Source: Trochalopteron elliotii (Eukaryota > Chordata > Aves > Passeriformes > Leiothrichidae). From it: a DNA stretch of 64,000 nucleotides. The first letter of the stretch is position 1. Each line of letters begins with the position of its first letter. The position numbers and the translations under genes are program-made. The stretch spans positions 937,552 to 1,001,551 of the forward strand of contig JANPWX010000172.1 of NCBI GenBank assembly GCA_024734555.1. The letters are read 5' to 3'. Below, piece by piece: positions 1-28,124 of the stretch. The notes under the pieces are model-generated. The model was not told where the DNA came from and made no database searches. It saw nothing but the letters and a program-made list of their open reading frames with translations.

Positions 1-5455
<5,455 letters not shown>

Positions 5456-5619
5456 TCAGACTGACAGGAAAATGGGTACAGAACAGGCATGCATGGAAAT
5501 GAGGGGGAAATAAGATTTCCCCCTGTGATGTCTGAGTATTAAGGGTCTGGCTTCTTTTGGGAATCACAAAATTCACAGAGCAAGAAAACCAGTTTGAGCC
5601 AAAAGAGGATTCTTTCATC

Positions 5620-5650
5620 TTGTATAAAATACTCATTTTGTATAAAATAC
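5620..5650. repeat. 13-bp direct repeat TTGTATAAAATAC x2
   Basis: Two identical copies of TTGTATAAAATAC, at 5620-5632 and 5638-5650, are separated by five bases. The pair lies in intron 10 about 210 bp upstream (in gene direction) of exon 11. It is a small local duplication with no assigned function. Confidence 0.9.
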
Positions 5651-8600
5651 AAATTTTAATGCTTAGAGCTTTAAAAAACAATTGAGGTGTTGCTTCTTTG
5701 TGAGACTTTTCACTCTTACCTGTCGCTGCCTGGATTCTCTTCCACATGCAAGACCCTGCAGGTGAAGCTACTACAAGCATAGAGAGGCTACTACAGCCTG
5801 AGCAGGCAAACTCTTTCTAGTTTCCTAGTTATATTTTTAATTTTAGATTGTGCTGAGAGCAGTACAAAAAGCCTCAGAGTTACATACATTCTACAATTTC
5901 CTTTGTGTGGGAGTGATCTGGAATGATAGCCAGCTTGAAATCTGCCAGTGATTCCTCCTGTGTAACATTATGCAACAGTTGGAGCCCTGGCAGCAGTCCT
6001 CACGCAGGCTAGTAAATTAAACACCGTGTTTCCTAAAAGTGAGAGGACTTCAGCATTGCACCCACTGGATATCAGGCATCACTACATCTTCCTACTGTTT
6101 TCAAGCAGACACCCCAGCTGGAGAGCATGACATAGTACTTGAGATCCTCTCTACGTGCTGCGTAGCAATGAGCAAACTGCAGGGTTGCACATGTCACAGT
6201 AAGTCACACTGTGGTAGCAGCCTCAGGAGAGCCTGTCTCAGATGAACATAGCACCACAGAGTACACACTATGCTACTGGACCAGCAGTCCATCCACTTCC
6301 ACCAGAATTACCTCTAAAACACATTTCACACAAGCCTCTATTTGCACTAGGAGGTGTTTAAGACACTACACACCTCTCCTTCTCAAGTTTTTCTTCCTCT
6401 GCGTACCCCTCTCATGTATTTTCAAAATTTGTTTTGCTCATCCTCAATAAGACAAGCCAACAAGTCCTTTTTGTGCAAAGGTCTTTTGAGACAAGGCAGA
6501 CATCTTCATCCTTGCTTTCTCAGCACCCACCATGCAGACCAGCAGTGAGCACCAGCAAGCAAAGCACATGGGACCAACCAGGCTCATTTAGCTTTGCTCA
6601 GCTGTATATTTTGGTAGGGACACAGACACATACAGAAGCTCACCAAAACAGCTTTTTCTATGAAATTTTCAGAAAAATCCCCACACCGCTGTCTGCAACA
6701 CAAAGCAAAAAGCACATGCAACCCTAAAAACAACATCCCCACTTATTTTTAAATTTCAGTAAGTTCTTTCAAGGCTAAGTCTTTCAAGGCAAAGTCCCAC
6801 TGCATTAATCATAAACAAATCAGAACAAAATGCCTGTTTCCAAGTTTAACCACTTCATTTTTGGTAAACACAAGTCAACTGTAACCTCAGGGGATACGTA
6901 TTCCAGGCACAGCTCCACCTACCAGGTGAAGAAACCCCAAAATAGAATATCGGGAACAGAAACACTTTAGGCGATTGCAACAGTTGCACAGTTCACCCGT
7001 GTTTTCACACCTACAAGGCATTAAGATCCATAGGCATGTCACGCTGGTTTAAGGCCACATGGATGCAGCCCTCCACACTGCCTTGTGTACTTTGAGGTTT
7101 GCAGATCCAGCTGATTTTTAAGGCAGGCAGTAAGTCCCTGACCCAAATAACCAGAGCAACACACAAGTGGCAATCTGTGACCAAGGGAGGAAGTAACAAC
7201 AATTAGGGAATGGGAAAAGGTGGGAGGCATTCCTTTTAATCTGCCTACACATCAGTTTAAAATTATTTCAAAACTATGTATTCATAATGAAAGACACCAG
7301 TTACTTCAGTGTATATGTTAAACCCCTTTCCAGAAGGTTACTCATATTCTCCTCCTATTACTACAAACATCCTAAGTGTTGTCATAGTAAATCCTTTTAC
7401 ATGTTCACTGCATTCACAGCAAGATTTTCAGTAATTTGGAAATGCTACTGTAGGTACTCACTTGATCTTAGCACATCAAAAAACTGCTTCTAAATGGTTA
7501 CAAGTTCATGAAGCATTTGAGGTTTTCCAGTTTTGTTGCAAGGACCCACTGCACTGGGTGTAGATGCAACCCAGCATTCCAATCCTGACAGCTTATCCAC
7601 CCCTTTGCTTGCTCCTCTTCTTGACCCCTACATTCAACTGTCCACACGTGCTCCAGCTTCTGCAAAAATCCACTGCTGAAGTTTTCCCTTTCACATGCTT
7701 CTCCAGCAAGTCTCTTCCAACTAATTACTACAACACTGCTGCAAATCAAACTTGACTTGGTTTTCAAGAATTTACACAGCTTCTACCTAAACCCACCTCC
7801 AGACACATTTCTGTACCACAGAAACAAATCAAACTTCATTATTTTTGTTTGCATATATTTCCTGCCTTCCCTCTGTTGCCCATCTGCCTGCTGAGCAGTT
7901 TCCCCCTCTCCTTCCCAAAGCTTGATTTCAAGCCACTTTCTTGGCTGGATTCAATTCACCACTGAAATTCCTTTTTGCTGCCTCACCCTTACACACAAAA
8001 AACAGGCAGCAAAGGAAACACAAGAGAGATGTACATGTGCCTTTCTAACAGTACAATCAGTTCACTGTAGCACCTTCCTCCCATCCCTCCTCATAGTTTT
8101 GACTTTTTGATACATTTCAACTTCTTTTTTCTGAAAGGATTTTTTAAAAATTATTTCTTATGTGAGCGACTGATGTTCTTTAGTATTAAATTTGCATTAT
8201 GGTGTAATAGTGATACGTGTTTAGGAATAGTGGAGAATCTGTCAATATTGAACGGTTCATATATTGGAATTTTTTAAATTCTTGTCTAGCACATTGGCAT
8301 ATACATACAACCTAATTCATCTCCTATATAACATCACACAAGATTTGGAGAAATTATGTCATGTATGCTGATTTTTTACCACTCAAAAACCATACTGCTC
8401 TTTCCTTTTTTTTCTTCTGGCAGAAATCAAGTCTAAGGTTATTGAGAGTATAACAACACCAAGTTCAAATTACTATATGTCCATCTCCTTGCCCACAATA
8501 ATTTTTAAATCCTTTTGTATTTACTGGAAACCTAGCCTGCAAAAGAAACACATCAAAACATAATGCAATGACTACACCACCCATCAATCTTACAGATGCT

Positions 8601-10710
8601 TCTGGGGATCTCAGGATGGAAGAAAATCAGCTATAATTTAATCTTACCCACGCCATGCCACATAAGTCGTAGAGCTTTCCAGGAACTCCTAAGATGAGTT
8701 ATAACAAAAATAGATTCCTAGATCTTAAACATATGTTAGAAACACTAAATTTAGGAAACTGATTTCCCAGTCTGTGAAATCTGAGCTTCAAGGTTCACTC
8801 CCTTATAGCCAAGTTTGCTTAAATATATACTTACAATTTAAAAGCCAAAAATATGTATGTATGTATATTTTTTGACAAGAGTGAGGTCTCCTGGACAATT
8901 TTCTCTTCTTTCCCATTCAGTTTATTTTTTTCCCCACATAAGAAAATATTTTATTCAAATTCAGCCCACCCCTGGGAACTGACAGGAATGCGGAAAGAAA
9001 ATCTTTTAAAGTGGCAGCCTAGGTTCACCAAGATTTATAGCCCACACATCCACCCTAATTCGCAAGTAACCTTCTCCAGTATCTGTGATGCACAGACCAC
9101 CTCTTCTACCCCAGCAATATTTGAAGTATGGGCTCATGGCTAGTCCACCCAAATAAGAGAAGTTTGTCTTGTGTAGCTGTGGCACACAGATACCACTGAG
9201 ACATTCACTTCAATGGAGAATCTAGGCGTTCTGTGGGTTTTTTTCAGGGGTTTTGTGTTTTAAGAAATGAGCTCCAGAAACCAGGATTTCTTTGATATAA
9301 GAAACAGATTCTTCAAAAGCATGGGGACCAGAAACAATTAATTCAGTTCATAAACAGCTGAAAATACTTGCTTTGTTTCTGCAAAAATCAGTCTGCTTTA
9401 GTCACAAAACAGGGTTGATAAGGAATTTTTGTCTATATCCGGCACATTGAACTAATGAAAACAATTTTAAACGCTGATTTTGTTCATTAATTGGATTCCA
9501 ATTTCCATCCAAATGTTGCCTGATGAAAATCAGAAGTTAAAATTAATCAAGCAAATAAGAAAAGCATCATTCATAATTTTAACAGAAAATGGAAAAAATA
9601 CATTACCCAAAGCAAATGGCAAACTGCATCCTTGTATAAATAGAAAGATATATTCACTGTAAGCAAAGGTACAGACCACTCTTAGGCTTTCAGAAAGGTA
9701 ACTAAACTACACATGTAAAATTTGGTAAGCCAGCTTAAATCAGATTTCCTGCTTGCTCATTTAAATCATGATTGAAAGTGGTGATCACAGGGAGATGGAA
9801 ATTAATCTACCCCACTGGATGACACTAAGCAACTGCTGCAGCACACTATTAGCTCTAACTTTACACTAACACAGCTCTTTCCTGGAGCAGCTTGGATACA
9901 CCTCCTTCCATACCTCCTGCAAGTCCTTGAGCCCCAGCCATCTGTCCCTAGCCTAACAGTCCATACCAACTATTTCTTTTCTTTTTTTAGTATTTCTCTT
10001 TTAAATTCCCACCAGCTCCATCCAAGACAAACTCACCTGTTGGTAAATCCTGTAACCCATGGCTGCTTCCCCATTACACTGGGCTCACCTGGAGCCCCTG
10101 CACTGCAGGTGGCATCAGGATCATCCCCTTCACTCCAGCCAGACCCTACAGCCCTACAGGAGATTTTCCCTTCTGCTGCCAACCCTACCACATTAACTCT
10201 TAGGAACGGCTTAGCACAGCCGTCATTTCCCGGGTTCCAGAGCCTCAGCAGGAGTGAGGTTCTTCCCTTCCTTGGGTTATATTGCCACCAGTCCTTCAGC
10301 ATGAGGGCTACTGCTCCACACCAGAGCTAGAAGCTGAGGACTCCCAGCCAAGAAAATCTGCAGATTCACTCTTCTTTCTGCAATCCTTGCTTGCAGGGTT
10401 AGAAAGATTTGTAGAGAACATCTGCCCTTAGGATAAGGTTGTTCTAACTTTTCTCTGCCAACTCCTGCTGCATCAGTCCTACAAACTGCAGAACGCCACA
10501 CAAAGGAGGAGAGCTTTTCCCTTTCCTCCTAGACTGTCAGAAGGAAAAGCATTGCTCCTCATCTCATACTTGGGTAACAGCCATAACACAGCCAGGCAAG
10601 AATCAAAACTCAGAAAAAGAAAGCTATGACCCTCCAGGTAGAGGGGTGATAGGTAAAAAACCAGGTCCCAAGCCACTACAGCTGGGGGGATGGACATCCT
10701 ATTTGAAGAA

Positions 10711-10767
10711 TGGCCTTTGAAAAAAAACAAAACAAAGAACAACACACAATAACAAACAATACACAGA
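10711..10767. repeat. A/C-rich low-complexity tract
   Basis: Irregular AAAC/AACA/ACAC-type sequence with almost no T or G, in intron 10. It looks like a decayed simple repeat. I see no attached SINE or LINE body. Confidence 0.7.
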
Positions 10768-13700
10768 AAAACCAACAGAGGTTTGCCTCCTCAGTTCTTC
10801 CCCAAGACAGCCCCTTCCTTTCTTGATTTTGGCTAATGCTGCTGCTAGGTCACTCTGCAGCTCCCTCAGTCAGCATGAGTGTGTGGTGTGATCTTACCCG
10901 TGGCAGGGCTCATAAGGGGGCATGTTTGTTATTTATGTCCCTCAAGTTAATTTGAGCATTCATCTCAGTCTTTTTCTGCAAGCCTGCCAACAGTACAAAA
11001 TTTTTTCCAGTCTTGTGCGTAAGTGTCTCCATAGACCCCTTGCTCCATCAAATGCATGTGGTTGGTAAATCCTTGGCAACATTTGGGATAAGGCCGTAAA
11101 TCTTTAAAAATATTGTACCCACTGAAGTAAATAGGCTTTTAAGCCAGACATGAATGGGAGAAAAATCCGATCTTTCCTGGTTTCTAGGCCTGTTATGTAT
11201 CATGTTGCAAATTAATTACCTTAGCATGAGACATTTATTTTAAGTCACAAAGTCATGTTATCCATTTTGAGTCAGCATCAGGTTTTTTAGTTGTGAGGGA
11301 AATAATTAAGAACTGTTTTAAGACTGCATGGAGCTACCATCTAGCCTAGTGAGATACTGGTTTTGGTTTATTTTTTTACATAGTAAACAAATCCACTTTG
11401 TAAAAGTAAATGAATACAGGCAGTAGGTGACTGCATTAAAAAGTTCCTTTTTCTGTCATTCTCCCCACTTCTCAACAACCATGATTACCAAGACAACGCA
11501 AATTTGCAGACAACTCATTTGGTCTTCAGAATACCCTGAGTTTGTCAGGAAGTGAGGTATCATATTATTCAAACCCTGTACCAGATCCAAAGCCAAAATT
11601 TAAACCAGGTTTTGCAATGTACTGTGAAGAATTATCCTGGCCCACAGCTATATTAAATGCTCTTATTTATTTATTTAGTAATAAAAACTTGCAGCAAGAG
11701 GAAATGAACATTAAGCCAAGTATCCTTGAAGACATTCTAGCTGGATTCAAGGCATTGATAAGAAATAAGCTTGAGATGATGGTGAAAGAAATCCTAGTTT
11801 ATTCATTTTGCAATACTAATAATTTAAGCCCTCATTGGAAACAAGGGGCTCATTAATGAAAACAAAGTTTTAGTAGATAGGTCTAACATGATCTACAGTT
11901 TCACAACATCCTTGCAGATACCTTGTGTCACCATCTCATACAATCACTGAGCTGAAGTGGTGCTGCCAGTGCAAATCAATAAACTGCAGCCTGAACTCGC
12001 TGCACCCTCTAAGATTTTCAGGTTTACTTCAGACAGATTTAGAGCTGAGAGTCTAAAGGTTTCTGCCATATTCATTGCCTGAAAAGCCAGGACCACACTC
12101 AGAAGAATTCTGCACTGCTGAATTCAGTCAGTCAAGAAGCAGCAAAACAATTTAAAAGAAGCAATGCATATTTTTAACTTTGATCTCCAAGCTAATGCAT
12201 GGTAATATGAGTAATGCTTTAACTGTACAGCCACCATCCAGCCAGAGCTTCACCTTCCCACAAACTCCAGGTTAATCCAAGGTGCTTTTCTTTAGTGTAA
12301 CTGCTGCATTATGTGAGAAACACTCGTGTCACTAGATGAGCCAAGGGCATGACCCTTTCTGGGACACACAGCCCATGGCAAGGCCATGCAGCTCCTCCTC
12401 TTTTCCCCACAATCAGCCCCAGAAATTATGTGTGGCTGCCCTCTGTCCATCTAGCTGAGCTGGTCCTCTCCTCTTGGTTGAAAACCTAAGAATGACCCAC
12501 TCCATCTACATTTCCATTTTGGGATACTGCATTTCAACGCCTGAAACTCAAAGACAGCTCGTTCTTGCACAGTGGCCAGTACCTTCAGTGAGATGCCACT
12601 AAAATAATGTCACTTACTACTACTCATTCCACTTCTTGGCTCTCAAATTTAGTACTTTTCATCACAATCATCTAACTTAGACTACAAGAAGTCACTATAA
12701 GGATCACACACATCGGAAGTTTTTCCAACATGAGAGCCTAGCTAGAAATAAGGGAGCAGAAATCACAGAAGCAGAGAAGGAACATTTTCTGGCAGGCTGG
12801 TTATAAGGCATTTCACAAGCAGGAACTGGTTTGACATATTTCTGAACATGGCATGAACTTTTTGTTTTTGCAAAATCTGACTGGCCACAATGCCAAAAAA
12901 AGCAATCTGCCACCTTTATTCAGAACAGACAGCCAAAATCAGAAACCAACATAAGGAACAGATTGTGAAACTATGTAAGCAGGAATTTTGCTGGTCATTC
13001 ACAAGCAGCAAGCATAGGTATTCAGTGTTGCAACACTGGTATGACCATCTGAAAGTATATGTATAGAAACACTTCCACTTCAAAAATCAGTGCTGTGACA
13101 CAGCAGCCACATGGGTACTCAAAACCCATAGAAGTTGCCCATGAAATCAGTGGCTTCGGAAGATGCAGGTACTCATCAGCTCTGGTTTATAAAGGCACTG
13201 CTCTCAGAATCCATGACAGCTGCCAGAAAAACAGGTTGTGTAAACACAAAGATCACTTATTTTTCCATCATGTTTAACTAACAAACAAACCAGAGATGGA
13301 GCCAGATACAGCAGAATGAGGACTTGACCTGCTTTTGTTTCTGGCCTGAAGGAGCTCAAAACACTCTAGTAACAAAATATTTGGCACCGTAAGGAATTAA
13401 ATTTCCCATTTAGTTTAACATTCAGAAGGTGTGGAGCCTGGTACTTAGAGCTTGAGAGAGTGAGATGGTCAAGGGAACTCCAATTAAATATTCCCATAAG
13501 AATCTAAAAGCAGGGAACCAACAAATTCTAATTCTCTTGTTCCAAGAAACTACAAATACCTCTACAAATATTCAAACCTGCAGTGAAGAAGGAACCATTT
13601 TTATTTTAAAAAGCATGGATTACTAGTTAACAAGTGATGCTATTTGCATTATGACAACCTTAGAACTGTAAAAGAAGCTATTAAGAATAACTGGAGGCTT

Positions 13701-14828
13701 CAACACCTTGAAAAACTACCATTGACTTGACACACCTTTGTACATCACATGGTGCCAATCGCTTTTTTCCTTCCCTCACTGAGGGGTTGGTCAATCTCCA
13801 GAGGCAGAATAGTTTGACTGCTCTGGGCACATCCCTGCCAACACAGCATGGCTGAGGCAGGAGACTTTCAACACAGTGGGAAGACCAACCATTTTCTCCA
13901 CAGGGCAAAACAATCCCACAATGTTACACACCATGAAGTAAATTTTCTAGTTGTCAAAAAATGCATCATTAATGAATGTAAGAAATTAAGCATCAGTAAA
14001 GGTGTATTTCAAGGCAGTGAGGTTACAATCTTCAAAAGAAGTCTAATTAGCTGCTAGATTTTTTTCAGACAATGCTGTTGTCCTATAGTGCCCTCCTCAA
14101 GACTGTATGTGCTGCGCAAGCATGGTTCTAATTTCACCGGTACAAAACCATTTTGTAAAAACACTGGCAAATCCTTCTTCATCCCCCAAAACCACATCCT
14201 CTTTTGGCTGCAGGACAGCTTCTCAAAAATCATCTACTGTTTAACAAGCTGGGCAAATTAGGACAAAGCCACTTGCAACTACACACATTATAGATGTACA
14301 GACATTACTACCTCTGGGTAGATCAGACGTAACAGTTGCACGAGCTAATCCTATCAAACCCAGACATCCAAAGGAGCCCAACTGCACCAAGTAAGAGTCA
14401 AAGTACCTGGAAACACAGGACAGTTTTTCCTCTTCCTTGTCTTTCTCATCTATGCTCAGGGCATCAAATGAAGGCCCTCAATGAAGCAATTTTTTCATTT
14501 TAAATTACTTTTCTTTCCTGCCAAAAGCACAATACAGTTATTTCTTCTCTTACTTCTATGCAATATAGAAGATGTCTTCTTTACTATTATTATTTTTTAA
14601 GAAAATGACTGGAGAATAAAGAAGGAATCTTTCTCTTGACCACAACATCTTCTAAGGAGAAAATTTTCCATTGGCATGTTCCTCACCTGCAACAAAAACT
14701 TCAAGAGATGGCAAAAAAGAATAAAGGAAAGCAACCTATCAGCCTAACTGCATGAAACTTTTTTTTGTAATCAGAAAAATGTGGTTTGATGCCTTGGTTT
14801 TGTTTACTGATGAAACTACCTCTTCTTT

Positions 14829-14935
14829 GGCGGTTTGTTTATTTGTTTGCTTGGTTTTTGTTTGGTTGGTTTTTTTGGAGTTTTTTTGTTGGTTTTGAAA
14901 TTCTTTTTATTATTATTATTTTCCTTTTTCTCCCC
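14829..14935. repeat. T/G-rich low-complexity tract
   Basis: Runs of GTTT, GGTTTTT and TTATTATTATT make up about 100 bases in intron 10. On the transcribed strand this is A/C-rich. It explains the hydrophobic Phe/Leu-rich open frame starting at 14835, which is therefore rejected as a gene. Confidence 0.8.
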
Positions 14936-17900
14936 CTTCTCTCTTCCTAGAAGCTCATATGCATGTCACATTACCCGAAAATTTACTGTGAGGCTAAAGA
15001 AAAGGTTAGAAAGAGTGCTTTTTTGGAAGGCAGAGTTTCAAGAAGCTACAATGGGTGTCCAAAAAGGCCAGCAGAGAAAGCAGTCCCACTGCAAGCAGAG
15101 GAGCAGCTCTTCACCTTAGCTAAGTTTCATGGGGCAGAAGTTCTTGTATTGCTTCCATGACCTTACAGATGGAGAGCAGCTGGTGTGAACTCCTCTTATG
15201 GAGAAAAACTGCCTACTTCTCACCTTACTTTGTTTGAGTTTACCTGCCACAAGACAGAAATAATTCTACTACTGTTTCAGGGCATTCAAGGGCAGGATGA
15301 GGTCTCTACAGGTTAGCCCTCCTTCCCCCATGCCCTCAGGATGACAAATTTCAGACCCAGAGGCTGCAAAAGAAATGCAGTTGGATGTAAAATTAAACAT
15401 GCAAAGTTCCAATTATAAAAGGGAGGGTGCAACCCACTTAACCAGTAGAAGGGCCAGGTATATTAATTGCATGACTGTACACAGTTGGACTATAAGATAA
15501 GGATTTCTTGTTTGTTTGGAGCTTTCAAACCTTCAGTGTTGCATGAGAACAAACTTCTATTCTTGAGAGACAAGTATGTGCATATTCTCCCCACAGTTCA
15601 GAAGACAGAAGCAACAACTCCATCAAAACAGCTTTGAGCAGTACAACACTACATCTGAAACAGTTTGGCTGGGATACTTGTTAAAACTTTTTTTTGTGGC
15701 AACATATCTTCTGGAAAACATAAGCATGGGTGATATTCCCTTTTGCAGAACCTTACTCTCCTCCTCAGAAATCCCAGCACTTTGTGCAGGTGCTCAGGTC
15801 ATGACATTTGTTACAAGTGACAGTGGGCAGACTAACAAAGCTCTTTGCAATCATGTCAGAGCTGCAACACACACAAGCATTTAAGTGCACAGCTAAGGAG
15901 AAAGATTTAAGGATAAACAGAAAGTGGTGGTTTTTCCAGGCCCCAAAAGCAGCTGGACAAGACATTGGGTACAAACAGGCACAGAAAGGCTACTGGTCCT
16001 TAACATGGTCACACAAGGGCACAGATCAGCCAAAAAAAAGACCATTAGTTTGACCATATCACCAGGATCATAAGAGCAAAATCATGCCCATTTGACAGTA
16101 AAAAGAATTTTTAGCTCTTAATACTTTCAACTGAGACATTTAAGTCCTACTTTTTCCTCAAACCATAAAACATTTCAATGATTCTCACATGTTCTGATTT
16201 GTCTGTCTTTTAGGAGCCCAGAGAAAAACCAAACAGATCTTGGATTTTTGCAAGAGAGGAAAATTCAAGAACTGAAACACAATATGCAATTCCATGGCCT
16301 CCCTTTTCAGTGACTTCACAAAATTAGTGCTTTGAACAGGCAAACAGAACTTAGACTCTGCAGATAAATTATACAACTGCAATATCAAGAATTGTTCCTA
16401 GCAGTAGGTAAAAATTCAAAAACTGGTTGGTTAGCCTGCACTGGTTGTGGTGCTCAGACACTGTTAGCCATGTGCAATGGCCATGTGCCCACCTGCGTGC
16501 TTGTATCTGTCACCAGATAAGTACCAAGGACAACTTGTGCCTTCCTGTGGGGGCTCCACTGCCAGGACAAAGAGTAAAGCAGCACCCAAATTATTAGTGA
16601 GACACAATCTGCATCTCATTAGATTAAATTAAATGAGGCTTTGTTGTTGTACATCATTGTGAACCATCGTGGAGTAAAGTCTCTGAGTACATGGAAATCA
16701 TTCTCCTGAATGTGACCCAGTCCAAGGAACTAAATCCAAACTAGTGTTTGATAACATCACCATTTCCTAAGTTTGTGATACCAGAGTGTACCTGAAGCAG
16801 CTGGAGAACAATGTTTAACATCTTGTCAAATGTCTTAAAGGTTTGCATGAAGAGGGATGGGATGAAGCATCACACACATTAACACAGCTAAACCTATTTA
16901 ACTACCCAGTCCCAAGCTCCTGAGTACAGAATGTTTTAGGAACACTTGGCTCCAGCTGTATTTAAGAGCATAAAAATCCTAGATCTGTCTACTATGCAGA
17001 TTTTTTCTCTTTATACCCATGTAAAAAAAGCAGCAGCAGGAATGTGACAGATAATTGTTTCAATAATTCAGAGGACATTTCAGTTTCTTTGGGAACAAGT
17101 CCTACACAAAGTCACAGCCACACCTTATCACTAGAAATTAGTACATTTGAAGCATCAGCTCTGTATGGAAACCCTGCTGCAAATGCCCAAACTCACCCAC
17201 CTAATTCTTCTGACCCAAAGGAGAGCCCCCAGGCAAGTCCATCCCCACAACAAGGTGAAGAAAAGGTCCATACAGAGATATTACAAGAGCTTCAAACCCA
17301 CCCTCAGACACAGCACAGGGGTGTCCAAGGCTCACTGTATGGCCTGCAAGCACAGACTGCAGACACTTGGATGCCAAGAGGCCCCTTGTGATGGTGTGGC
17401 TGATACTACTGAGGAACATGCCTTTACTCAATCCAACAAACAGGAAACAGGGAAGAGCCAGCCCTGAGCAGAAGGCAAAATTTGCACTACATAAAAATAA
17501 GCAGGACAGCAGTAGGATACACTTCTTTACACCCTAATGCCAGCAGTGTTTTCAGAAAGGATTTCCAGTTGCTTGAAAGGGATATCCTCTGTGTTCACTA
17601 ATCCCTGCTCCCAAGCATAAAAGGACATGCACTGAAAACACGTTAAAGGGACTTGGGTCTCCTAAATGCTTTTTCCAAAATAAGGAATTTGGTAACAAAC
17701 AGCTCCTAGGTAAATGGACATAAAATCTCCCTGGGAGATCTTCAATAATTTTTCTTCTAAGACCTTTCCTCAAAGCCTCTCTTAGTTACACAGATTTTAT
17801 TTTAGGTTTTAAATCCCCCATGAGCGCTCCTAGATCTCCCCCCGTGGTTACCTTTAGCCTTTCATATTGTATAAATTTTTCCTTCAAAATACAACCAGAC

Positions 17901-20219
17901 GTTTTCTCTCTTTCTACTTCTGCATGCCCCAATAACCTATTTAATCAGTGTCTGAAAAACTGTCCTACTAGAGGAAAATAAATTAGAGGAGAGTAAAACT
18001 CAGAAGTTACAGAAAATTAATTCATACACAAGAAAGACTTAAAAGACTTCAAAAATGGAAACTAATAAATCCATTAACAGAACAGACTCATACTTTTCCT
18101 TGTTTTCTCTCCTCAGAGAGCAACAAGCATTTCAAGTAACTTGAGGGGCTGACTCACCTGAAGCCCACAGAATTACCTGCTCTTTTCCAGACACTGACAC
18201 ATCTAAGTACTAACAGGTGAGATAGTTCCCCCTGTTCATACATTTGTTTTAGAAGCCCTTAGTATCTGCCTCAAGGGCTGTATTGATTGGTACCATCCCC
18301 AACCTCCACAAAATCTGTTGGAGTTCATCCTCCAAATCTGTGAGTTTATCCCTTCTTTCTGCATGTTAGATTGTCACACATCTAGACTGCATGGAATGAG
18401 AGCCATTTCAGAGCACTGAGCACAAACAAAAGCAAGAGAGTTCAGACAGTGGTCCTTCCAGCTGCACAGTTTCTACACTTTTACAAAATGACATTTGTTT
18501 CTTGATGCTTTTTTCCAGATGTTGCCGTTATCCTATTTCCAGAAACCTGGAAACTGCCAGAGATCTTAGCAGGCCAAAAAAGGTGCATTTTTTGGGGTAA
18601 AGGTGCAGTAGCAACAGAGGGACGGACAGGAGTAACCACCAAATTCAGTACTGTTTAGGTGTATATTTTAAGCAAAAGCAAAAAGAACCACAACAGGGGG
18701 GGAAAAGTGGGAAAGAAATGAAATAAACCAAGTGATGAACAGAACTGTGGGCTTACAGTATGAATCTCAAGAATAGCAAAGTAGTCTGCAAATCTGGAGT
18801 AAAAAGAAAGGAAAAGCCACACTTTTAATCCCCAATAAAGAAAGTTATATACTTTTAAAAAACCACATCTTGGATGCCTTAAGAAAAAAATTGAGGCAGT
18901 TCATTACCAGAGATGGCATTTTATATAATACAGTGAAGCAGAAACCTGTATTGTTAAGTTTAGTCTGCCAATCTAATTGAAGTGCAGAAGGACTGTGAGG
19001 GAGAGAATTTGTTTGCCATAAATGGAGGCTCTGTCATTGACAGTAAAATAATTGAGTATAAACATATTTCTGTTGTAGCTTTCATTGAAGCACATTTTTC
19101 TGATAAAGCCACCATTATACTTAATGCAGTTCATAATACATTCCTAACACAAAAGTTGTTCATTCTCACAAACAGTGCTACAAGAGTGGAATTTTTCCTG
19201 CTCCTTGCAGTGACTCTCTTGGCTTCTTCCTCTGGGAAAAATATTTAGACCACAACTACCCTTTAGTGCAATATAACTTGAGTTATTTGATAAAGTTGAG
19301 TATGTTGTGCTGCATTTTCACTTTTCTAGTTCATGGAGAGTAAGTCTGAGTCTCAGCTCTCTAGATGTCACTGTTGGGCAAAGAAGGGGATGAAGTCAAA
19401 CATAGCAGAGCTTGTAAAGCTCTGTCATCTACTTCTTAAGAGACTTACTAGAATTGTTTAGAAAATTCACCTTGTACTGAGCGGCTAACAACCACAAGCA
19501 CCAGAAACAGGGAAAAGATGAAAAAAATCACCTTCTCCTTGTAATGAGGCTGTAATTTCTTGAAAGCAAAACACTGTCTCAGTTTCAGACAGACTCTGGA
19601 GCTTTCTGGTACAACAAATGACCTTCTGCTCCATAGCAAAATATCTCATTTATGTTTACTAGTCAGCACAGAATTTGAGTAAGATTCTTTTCAACTTTTT
19701 CAGATATTTTTTAGAGAGCAAAGTGGCCAGTAAATCACAGCTTTCTGGAGATTAAACCATGCAATTTACATTCTATATATTTAGCAATATTGCATTTCAA
19801 CAGGGTATTTATAAAACTGCTACATTCAAACAAACATTTTAGCTACACATAGATCCCTGCTTCATGAAAAGAGATAATTTCTTTTCCTTCTATATCACAA
19901 GGAATAAAATTGCAGACTAGTATTAATTACCAATTCCAGCAATTTTGAAATGCTATTTTATGTGAGATTTCTTTCTGCAATAATTCAAATTCTACATAAA
20001 ATAAAATCTAAGTTTTCTAAGCAGCACTCTTTCCCAGTTTCACTGAGCATTTCACTAGAAAAGCAATTAATGCCTGCTCCCAACTGCAGCCACACGAAAT
20101 ATTTTTCAGTGTGCAAGCAGGAAGACAGACAACATTTAGAAAAATGACAGAACACAGCTAGCCAAACACCCTTCTCAGATTTTTCAGGTAACTTGGCAAA
20201 AAATGCAGCATACTTCTTA

Positions 20220-28124
<7,905 letters not shown>

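Noticed and set aside
14835..15119. Hydrophobic frame resembling a membrane peptide
   Set aside because: Its Phe/Leu-rich start is produced entirely by the T/G-rich low-complexity tract.
17044..17391. 115-codon plus-strand open frame
   Set aside because: Gln/Ser/Thr/His-rich, overlapped by frames on both strands, no family resemblance.
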